DNA of 64,000 nucleotides, taken from assembly GCF_021130785.1 (NCBI RefSeq), contig NC_060214.1, positions 6,821,001-6,885,000 on the forward strand, written 5' to 3'. Source of the DNA: Homalodisca vitripennis. Its lineage: Eukaryota; Arthropoda; Insecta; Hemiptera; Cicadellidae. Made by a program: the position numbers and the translations under genes. The notes below the pieces were generated by a model, which did not search any database, had not been told where the DNA came from, and saw nothing but the letters and a program-made list of their open reading frames with translations. This document shows positions 34,302-45,325 of the stretch, one piece after another (the stretch's first letter is position 1; each line of letters starts with the position of its first letter).

Positions 34302-35934
34302 TCTATATCTCTTCACAATCCTTCCTTCGTCAAAAAAAACCTTCAAACAATATTGATCAATATAACGTCCAATACTGTAACTTTCAATGTATTTGATTTT
34401 ATGTTATTTTATACCTTTTTTTATATTTTTACGTTATATTATTTTTATACCTTTCATAAATAACAATTTTCAAACACTGCTTTTAAGCATTTAGTTGTCA
34501 TATAGAAAAATTTGATGAAAGTAAGGGATTATTATCAAATTAGTATGAGAGAATAAGTGTAACAATTAATACTATTATAATCAATTAAACTTGATTAAAT
34601 CAAGGTTTATTATTGCCATCAATTATATGTGAATTATTTTCTAAAACAAAAGCCTCGTACATTTTGCCATATCAAAAAATATAAACTCCTAAAGAAACAT
34701 TACCAAGCTTTATTCATAGTCTCCTTTCGTCTTGAACTTGTTTAAAATTTTTTTTAAATAATCAGTATCAGTGGGTCAAAGTCAGATTCATGCCACTCCA
34801 TAGGACAACTTTCTTGCGGGCTGCAGTAGTGTGTGTATATGATAATTATATCAGCAGTTTTTTCACAGATTTTCTATTTTATTAAACAAATTCTGTGTTT
34901 AAATAAATACATTTAATAAATACTGTATTGTTATATTAATTTAAAGGTAGAAAAATGTCATGGGTGCCGAAATATTTTCACTCAAAATAATTGGCAAAAT
35001 AGAAAAAGTCTATGATCCATGTAAACCCTTGAGGTTATTGGAAAATTAAATATAATAAAACGGTTTAAACAAAGAAATTCTTTTTTATTTTGCTTTATAA
35101 TATGTATCTGGGTATAATATCTGAGATCTTGAATATTATAAGAAATAGTTGTTTATATTTGAAAGTTTTTCCATATAAATAATAATTTGAAACATTGGTC
35201 ATTGAATCAATTAAGTGTCCAAATTACTTGATAATTTTCATTAGACTGTCTAATTTACATTTGTAAAATTTTGCTTCTTCAAAACTTGTTTAACGTAAAT
35301 GGTTAAATTCCTATGAAATAAATTGTGATTATTACAGAAAAAAGAATAAATGGAAAAAAACGGTGTCCTCTTTAAGTTCTTTTCTACACGTGTTAGTTTA
35401 AAATTTCTTATATTCCTAAATCTAAACTATGAGGCTCGAGATATAAAAGTGAATGGAGAGTATTTCCATTGTACAGTTCCTCCAGAGTTCACCAGAGAAC
35501 GCGAACTTCTACTTACCTCTGTTATACATAATGCAGTCTGTGATGTGCCACCATCAGGGTAACAGACTATCCCGCTACTCCCGCGGGAACTCTTCAACCT
35601 GAACCCCCAGATTATCGTCTAGCGTCTGAGTTCCACAACTCCACGGTCCCAAACTCCCAAGTTTTGTTGTTAGATTACTTAAAGTACTCAGGTGGAGTAT
35701 TGAAGTACTGCTCATTTATTGGTAAAAAAATAATTACCACACCGTACGTGTGAAGAGTAATAAAGTATCCACTTTGCAGAAATACAGGTTTGGCATCCTT
35801 TAGTGATATTACTGTAGGTAACAAGTTATAACGTAGGTAAAAAGGCTGATAGAGTAAGGCGCTGTTTGTTTAACTTACGAACAATACTTTGCACATTTGT
35901 CTTACTTACTTAACAGTATTGGTCACTATTTTAA
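34302..35934. other. AT-rich intergenic DNA with a weak repeat relative
   Basis: 34302-34390 is the family extension of the Penelope-like copy on its left. 35480-35660 is GC-richer and includes CCCGCGGGAACTC, related to the dispersed repeat at 33.5 kb. The 70-codon frame 35350-35562 has no domain. Confidence 0.4.
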
Positions 35935-36438
35935 TCTATATATATAAATGAATATTTGTGTGTTTCTCCTATATGAATCGTACACTATTTGACCGATCGT
36001 TATGAAATTTAATGTATATGTATTTATTCGAAGGAGAAGGTTTATATGCTATACTCTGTATAAAATACTCACCACGAGGTGGCACTGCAAAAATATAAAA
36101 CTTTTCAAAGCGCCTGCACATTATAAACTGAAATTACGAGAGTTTACGTATTAGTAAATTTGCCAAAGACTATTTGAAGGGCACTAAGTTAGAATATATA
36201 TGTTTGTCTTTATGATAAATATATGGTTGAACTTAAAGCTTGACTGTCTAGACCGCTTTATAATAAAATACATGTACGTGTATAATGGCTATATAATAAG
36301 CATACACCAGATTTTCTTGATCGTGACCAACAAGGCAAACTCTACATCGGTGTTAGAAATATAATGCACTTGAACCAGAAGTGCAAATACATGGCCAAAG
36401 CTTACGTAAAGCGTGCGAAGCTGCGGGAAAACAGCTAG
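35935..36438 (+). mobile_element. Non-autonomous Helitron, copy 2
   Basis: It starts TCTATATATATAAATGAATA and ends GGGAAAACAGCTAG, between host A (35934) and host T (36439). The terminal AGCTG...CAGCT hairpin (loop CGGGAAAA) directly precedes the last bases. The CTAG end fits the CTRR rule. Full-length relative of 14707-15201 on the other strand; the interior is non-coding, so movement would have depended on a Rep/helicase made elsewhere. The 68-codon minus frame at 36289-36495 is not a gene. Confidence 0.8.
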
Positions 36439-38429
36439 TATATTATAAAGTAAGTTTAATATCACACGGTGTTTACTAAGAAATATAATTTTCAACTACA
36501 AGACGATCACAGAACACGTAATTCAAGCTTTAACTACTTGTTGGTAGCGACAAGATTGGAAACTTACCTGAAAGGGTACCGCATAATGAGTACAGGTTGA
36601 ATGAACTTTTTATCCATGGTGAAAGCCCTTGAGCTGCAGTAAATGTGTAAGACTAGATTATTTTGTTTTTTGTTTTTGAAAATTGCACCTAGTAATATTT
36701 GGGCCTTTGCGCTACTTCCGGAGTGACAAGATATTCTGGATGGGTAAGGTTGGTATTAAGGGCCGTCTCCTGTACTAATTTAAAGTAATTTAAACTAATT
36801 TAAGTTGTTTTTTTGTAGCTTTATCAACCTAAGTAAAATTCGTTAAAGGACAAAATGAGCCCAAAATGAAAACTGACGATAAAATCAATCCTCGGCAATT
36901 ATTTACTATGGTGTGATGTTTTGTTAGAGTAAATTAAAGCTTTTCTAATTAGTGATTAAAATTAACCAACGAGTGGCTTGGGCTAACGTTGCTGAATGTT
37001 GAAATTGAATTTCTAAAGTTATTATTATATATTAATACATTTTTGCCCATTATTCTTTTAAGGAACAAAATATCGTTTGTTTGAACCTGAATAATTTCAA
37101 AACTCATATCTCAGTTTGTATTGGATATGGTGAGAAACTTCATTACGCTATTTGTGGGTTTGAAGAAGTGGGAAATGTGGGAGGCGATTGAAATCTAAAT
37201 TTTAAATAAACTCATGATTATTTGGCTATTGTTAGAAAGTTCATAAATGGACAGTAAATTTCACAATTTAGTTTTTGACAATATATATTCTATTGAGAAT
37301 TAGCAAGCGCTAAAACCCGTTAAATGTTCAAAAAATTGTTACTTTTCTTGAATGAATGATAAGTACTTTATTTAAGAAATTTAATAATTTTATTTTAAAA
37401 TTATATATTTAATACTTATTTTCATGTGTAATGGATCTGAAAGTTTACAGGGAAGAGATTTAATCGAAATTCTAAAAAATTATTTAATATATAAACCTCC
37501 GTAGAGAAGTTAACTAGTATTTGATCACTTGAATTTTCACTAATTAGTTTCTTTAAACCACAAACTGTACTCACAATCAAAAACATGTGCTAATCTTACT
37601 GTCATATACAACATCACGTAGGTGGTATCGGAAGGCATAGCACCTGATGCAGAGGAATCAGTTTCCGAATAAGTGATATTTATGCGTACCAGTATAAGTG
37701 AATTAATATGTAAATATAATTTTTAATATTTTCTAAAAAGTATTGTATTTAGTTATTTGTGTATAAATATGTAAATAAGGTGCTACAAGCCTATATACAC
37801 ATTATATGGAACTTGTTGATGAAAAGTCATTTTTTTGCAGTTTTAATTTTTTTATGCTGGTGATAAACACATTCAAAACCAATTGTCATGTAAATATAAA
37901 CTGCAAGTGTTATAAATCTTTTTGTTCAGACTTAAATTGTGAATCTTTTGTATATAATGAACTTCAAATGTGTTTCCATGGAAATTGTGAAAAGTTGCCT
38001 CAAAAACAGAATTTCTGTAGGAACATTTTTTCAAGGTCATCATTGTCTTCAAATTAAAAAAAAAAATTGGTAAGTTTGTCTTTATCATTCCCAATTAGTA
38101 CACATTATAGTGAACATATTATATATAATATAAAAACTATATATATATATATAGTTTTATGTATGTTTTTGTGTATGTCATAACGAAATTGTATGTGGAA
38201 ATTCAAGGACTTTTTGCATTCCTCTTGTGTGTTTATGTTTAAGTTTCAAGAAAATTTGTAAGTAATCATTTCTAAATTCTGTTGAGATTCTTTTCTTTTT
38301 CTGTAACATTTTATGCTTTTTGTTGGCTTATTGCATAATTAAATTGTATTATATGAAACTTATAGGCTCCTAATTTTTCCACTAGTAACAACTTTGTGAA
38401 ATTTATATATTAGTTAATGTATTGTACAT
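36439..38429. other. AT-rich intergenic DNA; two unidentified short frames
   Basis: 36702-36743 matches 11246-11285. 37806-38057 (plus, 83 codons) is notable for cysteines (NCKCYKSFCSD, MCFHGNCEK) but has no signal peptide or spacing I recognise and ends in an A-run, so I do not call it a gene. A perfect hairpin AAAACTATATATATATATAT with its complement lies at 38132-38158. Confidence 0.35.
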
Positions 38430-38677
38430 ATAGTAGTTAAAGTTTGGATCTATATATTTTATGTTAAATAGAAGATTTAGCCATCACTCTAGGGAAAATT
38501 GTGTGTTAATTTCCTCCACACAGGCTTTGCCTTGGAGGTTAGTTATTTTCTCTATTAGAATGTATATTTTATATTTGTATTTCTATTGTACATTAGTAGA
38601 TATTATGGTAGTATTGGATGTAAACATGGTTTCTGTACAATTCTGTAATGTATTTTGAGAAAATAAATCATTATCAT

Positions 38678-38682
<5 letters not shown>
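38430..38682 (+). mobile_element. Probable LINE 3' end (or a host 3' UTR)
   Basis: The stretch CCACACAGGCTTTGCCTTGG followed ~130 bp later by TTGAGAAAATAAATCATTAT and a short CATTAT repeat has the look of CR1/Jockey-type LINE 3' ends in insects, which finish in a simple repeat after an AATAAA-like word. No reverse transcriptase remains upstream. A genuine host polyadenylation region is the alternative. Confidence 0.4.

Positions 38683-38723
<41 letters not shown>
38683..38723. repeat. (TA)n microsatellite
   Basis: About 20 TA steps directly after the LINE-like 3' end, probably grown from its terminal simple repeat. Confidence 0.95.
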
Positions 38724-38730
<7 letters not shown>

Positions 38731-39000
38731 TTCAGGTATATTTTATATGTTTTATGAATTAAAGCAAAAAGCACTGCGTGTCATAAAAAGGCCTATCACT
38801 GTAGAGTATTATGGGTATCGCTGGAGGGTTAAGTTAACAACATTAGGATTATATAATTGCGATGCCTTGATTTTAATAAAATATCGTATATACTGACGAG
38901 CCTTGTTACATTTTTTCTCACTTTAAAACCCCATTCATTGAAATTAGTTCTTATCCAGTAAAACAATTAAAAGCGGGAAAGAATTGAGATTTTTATATGA

Positions 39001-39182
39001 ATAAAGTTACCAAGTTTGCCGGTGACGAGCCAAAGTTGGGACAATGTCGCGGCCGAGACGCTGAGAGTTCCCGAGGGATGGCCGGGATGGGGTCCCATTT
39101 CGGTCGCTCATTTCGCTCCTGCCAATCTAACCTAATAGAGCGGCCTCGAATTTTCCTAAATTCAATCAGAAAAATCGCTTAA
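39001..39182 (-). repeat. Unclassified GC-richer dispersed repeat, copy 2
   Basis: The minus strand resembles 33494-33716. AAAGTTACCAAG at the left and TTGTAACTTTGG at the right are rough inverted ends, so it may be a short DNA element. A 61-codon plus frame fills it but has no domain. Confidence 0.45.
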
Positions 39183-39288
39183 AAATTTTGTAACTTTGGC
39201 TTTTTTGTTTCAACAACATTAAAGATTGTGTATCCTTTGTTTTCAAGATTAAATATTATACTATATAAAAAGGATCATTTATAAGGAG

Positions 39289-39851
39289 AGGGCACGATAA
39301 GCGGACCCGGTTTTTTTATATCGAAATTGGCAAACGATATTACTTAACCATAACCATCGATATAATCAATCGATGCTGATTAATTATTTTGAAAAGTTAA
39401 CTTAAATAATCTATATCAACAGCTGTAAACACTTTCAAATAATACACGTAAGGTAATATTTCAATTTTACATAAGTAACATTTGATCATTAAAAATGGCA
39501 GTCAATTTTAGAAAAATTCACGACATTGCTTTGAAAAATGATAAGACATATTGTACGTGCTTTTAACATGTTGGACTCGTACCGAAAAAACCATTATGTG
39601 AAATTTGTGGGAAAGAAACAACTGTAACTGTGAGAGGAGCAAATGTGGTTGTCTTCAGTTTTCCTAATCTTTGTTATAATAATTTGTTTAATCATTGTAA
39701 ATATTAAATTAATATTTTAATATAAAACATATGATTGTTATTGAGGACTATACTTTTATATCGATTGATGGTCTAGAATTTGAGATACGAATATTAGGTA
39801 TCGATGATTACATTCTTCGATATAAAATACCGGGTACGCTTATCGTACCCT
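39289..39851 (+). mobile_element. Internally deleted DNA transposon, Merlin-like
   Basis: Inverted ends AGGGCACGATAAGCGGACCC and (reverse complement of the right end) AGGGTACGATAAGCGTACCC match at 18 of 20 bases and continue through GGT, T-run and ATATCGAA for about 35 bp in all. The 563-bp body contains a short transposase-like start (39495-39707). I found no matching target duplication (flanks ATAAGGAG and AACCATTT), which may be eroded. Confidence 0.65.
39495..39707 (+). pseudogene. N-terminal remnant of a Merlin/ISXO2-like transposase
   Basis: The frame starts MAVNFRKIHDIALKNDKTYC, then has an in-frame stop after CTCF, continues HVGLVPKKPLCEICGKETTV and TVRG, and ends at a TAA. A helical start followed by a G-L-[IVL] turn and a CxxC zinc-ribbon half (CEIC) is how Merlin (IS1016/ISXO2-related) transposases begin. 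The second CxxC and the whole DDE domain are missing; 71 codons remain out of about 300. It sits inside inverted ends and is dead. The family assignment is my inference from this short match. Confidence 0.45.
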
Positions 39852-41409
39852 AACCATTTACAGAAATATTTATTTATTACATAGGCAGTGACTCTTAGTT
39901 GGTGAAGACGAGAACTTTACTGCAATACTTGTTGTAACTGTTTAATGCCTATTTCTATGTATTTCTCAGACGACACCAGTTTTTATGGTGTAGAATATAA
40001 CGAAAACCTTACACGAGGATATCATTGATGAAATATTTCAAAGTTATTTCTTTTCATATGATCTAAAAATGTCAATTTACCCAAAAAGCTCTTGTCGATT
40101 GGTAAAATATTCTCCAAAGCAGTAAACTACTTCCTTATGAATAAATAGGTATGAACAGCCGAACTTATATATACATTATAACGCACATTTTAAGTAATGT
40201 GTAAGGGTCAATAAAAATTGACTTTTCTTAACTCAATGCGTTTTTATACATTTTAATTGTTTTTTTAAAATTTAGCACTTCCAGTGCAGCTCTATATTGA
40301 GTGATCTTCCTACTCTCATTGCGCCATAAATTTTCCCACGGACTCTTGGTGAACTTTCCCTCCAAAACGTTCAAATCCGTTAAATTATTGCAGACCTTCT
40401 TAAATAAAGGCATGATAAATCTTTGAGTTTTTAGCTAAAACGGGTTTTCGAACGAATAGACGGATGGCCAATATTTTAGGCAAATTAGTTAGAAAATTTT
40501 TTTATACCCACCCAGTAAAACTTTACATTTCAAGGCATATATTTACATTTTTTACCTAACTAATATAGTTTTCCAATGTATTACTTCTTACTAGAGATTC
40601 CTTAAACAGCTTTTAGCTTTATAAATGAGAAATTCTTAATCCAAAAAATACAATGGAAAACCTTAAGTTCATTAAACTTAAAAAGTATTTTTTTGTAATA
40701 TATAGTCTTAATGAGATACCATATGGGGATGAAATAGTACAGAAAAGCCCCGCTACCTTAATACTACCTTTTAGGAATAAATTATATTCCTTACCTGATT
40801 TTCACGTTTCGCAGGAAATGTTCTCAGGAAGAAATCATTGTGAAATCTCCTCCATCACCTCTCCCATTTAACCCAATCAGTGGCGGAGACGGGCCGAGAG
40901 GCTGAAGGGACGAAGGGATGAAGGGACGGGGGATGAAGGGACGGGGGATGTCTCCGATGGTCAGTGACTCTGATCCAATTTTGTCCTAATTATAGCCCTT
41001 GGTTACGGAACGTGAGGAACCGTCAGCCCTTTAATTGGCAAATCCTTTACCGAGCGAAAGGATCGCATTATTGATTTCCTTCTTCGTCCAGCCTTACAAC
41101 AGTCGTTCGCTACGCTCGCTGCGGGTCTTACCGAGAAATCATGGGAATGTTCAGTGAGTTCACAGGTCTACGCGTATAGAAGGTGTAGGTAAAGAATTCA
41201 CATTAAACATTCACATTTGTACAAAAATCTAGAAATATCAAAAGATATTTTTATCGCAAGATTGATTACTACGTGCTTGTTTATAATTAGCTACTTATTT
41301 AAAAATAGCCTCTGATTATTGACCAGTGCACTTCACCTATTATGAAATAAAACTGTGTCAATAAGCACTGTAAAGGCGTTTAAGGTAAAAACATTTACCA
41401 TGTGTTCAA
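39852..41409. other. Intergenic DNA with unidentified frames and a small repeat
   Basis: Minus frame 40228-40413 (61 codons; contains KSPWENLWRNESRK and ALEVLNFKKTIKMYKN) has a protein-like composition but I cannot name it. Plus frame 40653-40871 (72 codons) is also unrecognised. At 40895-40948 GAAGGGAC/GGGGGAT units repeat between CGGAGAC (40885) and GTCTCCG (about 40949), an inverted pair. A GC-richer patch lies at 41000-41160. Confidence 0.35.
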
Positions 41410-41620
41410 GGAAGGAACCTGTTTTGGTTTGTACATAGAGCAGTCTTTTTCAATAAATCTAACCGTTATTTGTTTAAAGTTTGTCATTGACTATGGAAGG
41501 ATTGACAGGATAACAGGATTTCGGAATTTTGCCATCGTTATATGTTACAAAGGGTATAAAACAACGTTTCGAGGATTGGAATCTATCCTCTTCGTCAGGT
41601 GGGGGGGGGAGTATTAGTAG
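41410..41620 (-). mobile_element. Penelope-like terminal motif with extension
   Basis: Read on the minus strand: CTGACGA (41592-41598), stem GAGGAT/ATCCTC, GAAAC (41566-41570), GTTGTTTTATACCC, tail TATAACGATGGCAAAATTCC...CCTGTTATCCTGTC, then the extension AATCCTTCCATAGTCAATGA and CAAACTTTAAACAAATAACG. This is the best preserved copy that still has the extension. Overlapping plus and minus frames are not genes. Confidence 0.75.
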
Positions 41621-42540
41621 ATACAAAACATAAATAAGGGACAGAAAAGAGTTCAAACATACCCAAAAGTTGCTTGGAGTCTAGTCCAGGCGTTGTCACT
41701 GCACAGAATGGAAGTCCCCGAGCACAAATCACGAGTTCAAGAAACACAATCAAACATTACATCGGCACGGGTTAAAGGGCGGTACTGAAGTAGATTTACC
41801 ATTGGTCATAGTTATTTCCATTTCGAAAAGAACCAACTTTGGCCAAACTTAGTACATACATGTAGGCATAGGTTTTTTTAGATAATATTTATCAATAATT
41901 TAAAATTTGTATATTTTTTACAAAATTACAAAGTTTTTCAATTGACAGTTTAAAACACCACTTGATAGATTTGTACGACAATTGCTTTATTAAAATAATA
42001 GCAAACTACCCTTTACGGGATTTATTGTAACAATTGCATTCTTATCACGTTGGCAAAACATTTGTATTTGTATAAAAAAATGTTCAAAATATATAAAATA
42101 TTGCATTTAATTTTTTAGCATTCATTTAGTTTATTGGATGATACCAAAGAGACTGAAACGTCGACCAAAGGTGGAATTTCCAACTCTCTGATAGTCAAGA
42201 AAATCAAAATTGGAGTAATTTTTAAAAGGAGTGTCGACGCAAAATCCTCAGCGGAAATTATTAAAGATCTCTTACAAGAGTTTAATTTAACTTGAAACTG
42301 TACTATTCATATTTTATATAAAATTGCATATTTCATGCGTGATGAAATTTAAACTAAAGTATTCTTATATTTAATACTTAACCATATTCTTCGGACAGAA
42401 CCCAAGAGAAGTGTTGCATGTATATCATATATTAAGAAAGAGAAATTACACAAAACATTCATATTTAGATTCAATTTATATTAATAACAAAGTTTTAAAT
42501 AAGTTTAACACAGTATATGTTATCAAACTGTAAAAATATA
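41621..42540. other. AT-rich intergenic DNA, nothing firm
   Basis: GATGATACCAAAGAGACTGA followed by AACGTCGACC at 42137-42167 has a CTGA/GAAACGTC flavour like other retroelement ends but lacks a clear stem. No gene. Confidence 0.35.
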
Positions 42541-43882
42541 CAGGGTGTCAATTAAGTCTGGAACCTCTTTTTTAATTTTTAAACCACAATAGAAAAAACA
42601 TACCAAAGTTCACACGTGATTACTGGTGATAGTAACGCACACATCTGTCCCAATTACTGACTGGATAATCCCTTTGGGGGGCGGTCCACAAGGAGTCAGA
42701 CAAAATTCTTAAATAGCAGCATAGGTCAAGTTTGGTATCAAATTAAAGGTCTTACTTAGCAGAGTACAATGCCGCAAACCGGACTTAAAAAGGTGGATTC
42801 ATTCAGTAGTTGTAGCTATTTGAATTTTAAAACAATTGAACAATGTAAATTATTAAGTATTACAAGTTAAACACCAATTTTTAAGTACCTGTGATCAAAG
42901 TAAGTGTTCAAAATGTTCCCCTCCCATCATCTGACAATGTAGTAATCGAAGCCAGGAATCAATAATTATTACCAATAACACAACTACTGTTAGAATGTGA
43001 AAGTGGCAGATTGAGTCATACACAGCATCCACAGAAACTTAAACGTTTGGGCAGGTATTATAGGAAACCAAATTATGGGCTCATTATTTATCAATGGTAA
43101 TTTAAATGGTGACTCGTATCTAGCAAAGCTCCAAAATGAGATAATTCCTGCACTACAAGCTGCTCTTGGTCGACAATTTCAAAGAATTTATTTCCAACAA
43201 GATGGCGCGCGCCACCACACTTTGCTCTCCTTGTTAGAGAATACTTGGATACAATATTCCTTCACAGATGGATTGGAAGACATGGTGCAGTAGAGTGGCC
43301 TGCCCGTTCCCCTGATTTATCTCCAGCTGGATTTTTTTTCTTTGGGGATACCTCAAAGATAAAGTTTATCGTACTAAGCCTCGAGATTTGGCGCACCTAA
43401 GAAATCTCATAGTCCAAGAAGCTCAAGATATTCCTTCGTGACTACCTTCAAAATGCAGTGGATGGCTTTTACAACCGCCTAGGACATTGCCAGACGATGG
43501 TAGGGGAACATTTTGAACACTTACTTTGATCACAGGTACTTAAAAATTGGTGTTTACTTGTAATACTTAATAATTTACATTGTTCAATTGTTTTAAAATT
43601 CAAATAGCTATAAACTACTGAATGAATCCACCTTTTTAAGTCCGGTTTGCGGCATTGTACTCTGCTAAGTTAGACCTTTAATTTGATACCAAACTTGACC
43701 TATGCTGCTATTTAAGAGTTTTGTCTGACTCTTTGTGGGACCGCCCCCCTAAGGGATTATCTGGTCAGTAATTGGGCAGATATGTGCGTTACTATCACCA
43801 GTAAGCACGTGTGAACTTTGGTATGTTTTTATATTGTTGTTTAAAAATTAAAAAAGAGGTTCCAGACTTAATTGGCACCCTG
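42541..43882 (+). mobile_element. Tc1/mariner-type element with ~400-bp inverted ends
   Basis: The ends read CAGGGTGTCAATTAAGTCTG (left) and the reverse complement CAGGGTGCCAATTAAGTCTG (right), each next to TA. The inverted match runs ~400 bp inward (42541-42945 against 43475-43882) and includes the reverse complement of the transposase 3' coding end (CAAAATGTTCCCCTCCCATC on the left, against GATGGTAGGGGAACATTTTG on the right). The left end is therefore an inverted copy of the right end, not an original 5' terminus, so the element is a foldback derivative. A broken transposase lies between. Confidence 0.85.
42980..43530 (+). pseudogene. Broken Tc1/mariner-type transposase (DDE domain, C-terminal part)
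   Basis: Readable blocks in order are HPQKL, then NVWAGIIGNQIMG after a frameshift, FINGNLNGDSYLAKLQNE, IIPALQAALG, IYFQQDGARHH (second catalytic Asp region), WIGRHGAVEWPARSPDL, and in a further frame YLKDKVYRTKPRDLAHLRN and GHCQTMVGEHFEHLL. The order and motifs match the DDE domain of IS630/Tc1/mariner-related transposases of the kind common in insects. The third catalytic acid, expected just after SPDL-P, is lost in the main frame (SPAGFFFFG) next to a T-run frameshift. The N-terminal DNA-binding domain and first Asp are absent. The longest single frame is 43075-43293. It cannot make an active enzyme. Confidence 0.85.
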
Positions 43883-45047
43883 TATATATCTTGTTCAACA
43901 TATATAATATATACAGTTAATTCTATAATCTTGATACATTCTAATTAAATAAAAAGTAGAGCATGAAACAGGGCAGAAAACTATTGCATTACTTAAAGTA
44001 CTTGGTAATAATTACATACATTTCACAATATTTTTCAATATTACAATTTTGAATTTACCTGTAAATAAAAGAATGCCCTTGCACTTCAGCGTTTAATATT
44101 AGCCGATGAAGCATTTAGTATTAATTTGAATTGCATGAGAACAAAAACTAGGTCTTCGTGAAATCAATAAAATGCATTCCGTTAAGGAAGATAAGTCTAC
44201 GATTAACTAGTTCTTAAAGGGAGTTGAGTTCCAAAGGTAGTGAAAGGGTTAGCTTTCTCTAATTACGTGGTTTTGTCTCCAAAATTATTATTTTTTGTCA
44301 ACGAAACCATTTTTTACGTTACCACCTAACGGTTCTAACGTGTTAAAAATGTTTGTGTTTTTCGTGTTAGCAATAAATCAACGAGTCACTTTGTATTGAA
44401 ATTTCGCATAACTACTCAGAACAAATTAAATTTACAAACAAAACAGTAAACGATAGTGGCGATTTACAACTGTAGGAAAGACATTTTTTATTTACATTGT
44501 ACGTTGTTGAAATTAAATTACCACGAAATTGCCTTAGAACTGTACTTATATAGTGTTATTTATATATTATTATATTTATAAATATACTCATTGTGCATAT
44601 TTTATTGAAAAATAAATTTAAAAATTACAATACTTACTTTAGTGAACGAATAAAATTGTTTTAAACTTTTCAAATATTATCTCTTCGACATAAAATTTGA
44701 ATTAATGACGACAATAAAATATAACGTCCATTTGAATCTGGACCTTTTGTCGTTATTGAGTTAAGTTTTCTTTGTTTCACTGTCAGACGTAAAGCTGACA
44801 GAGTGCTGCTCCAGGACCTGCCGTAATTAACCCAGTGTCAAGTAAAGTGTCATCCCTAATCAATGGCCGGCTGAGATTGAATTGTCAGTTAAATTACCCC
44901 CGGCCAGTGGCACCCCCGGCCTTTTCCACCCTTCTGTTTCGCCCTCTGCTGTAAGAATTTTACATTCACACCTAAGACTTTAGTTTCGTTTTAAGAAATT
45001 CATTATAATATGCAATAATTGAGTGTATCATCAAATCTTAATGACCC
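43883..45047. other. Intergenic DNA with a GC-rich block
   Basis: 44770-44960 is strikingly GC-richer (GTCATCCCTAATCAATGGCC, ATTACCCCCGGCCAGTGGCA, CCCCGGCCTTTTCCACCC), contains a TAATCAAT homeodomain-type word and no frame. It is a candidate regulatory block; the remaining sequence is plain AT-rich DNA. Confidence 0.35.
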
Positions 45048-45325
45048 GATGGACTGTAAAGTAGTTTAGTTAAAGCATCCAAGTACTATTTTTTACTAAA
45101 TTTTTATGGTGATTACAATGACGTGGTATCTAACTATAGAAACAAGTAATTTACTTCCTTTTGTGCACCAGTTTGTTATGATACAAAATTCTTCGCAGTG
45201 ATGGTCTATTGTTGTATGGATGTGTTATGTTTTTGACACTTAAAGAAGAGGGTAGATTTCAGAATAGAAACGTCACGATGTAAGATGTCCGAAATCCTAT
45301 TATTCTTCCGAGTAATTTCCTCTTG
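45048..45325 (+). repeat. Duplicated segment, left copy, with Penelope-like insertion
   Basis: It starts GATGGACTGTAAAGTAGTTT and shares ACGTGGTATCTAACTA, AACAAGTAATTT and AGTAATTTCCTCTTGTCG with 47270-47590. Within it, 45156-45307 is a decayed Penelope-like end (AAGAAGAGGGTAGATTTCAG, ATAGAAACGTCAC, TGTCCGAAATCCT) between CAAGTAATTTACT (45143) and CGAGTAATTTCCT (45308), an aged target duplication. The same insertion and duplication exist in the right copy. Confidence 0.7.

Noticed and set aside
37806..38057. Cysteine-rich small protein
   Set aside because: No signal peptide, no recognised cysteine spacing, AT-rich codons and an A-run at the end; opposite strand is open over much of the same span.
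40228..40413. 61-codon minus frame with protein-like composition
   Set aside because: I could not assign a family or find adjoining exons with splice sites; kept only as an unidentified frame in the regional note.
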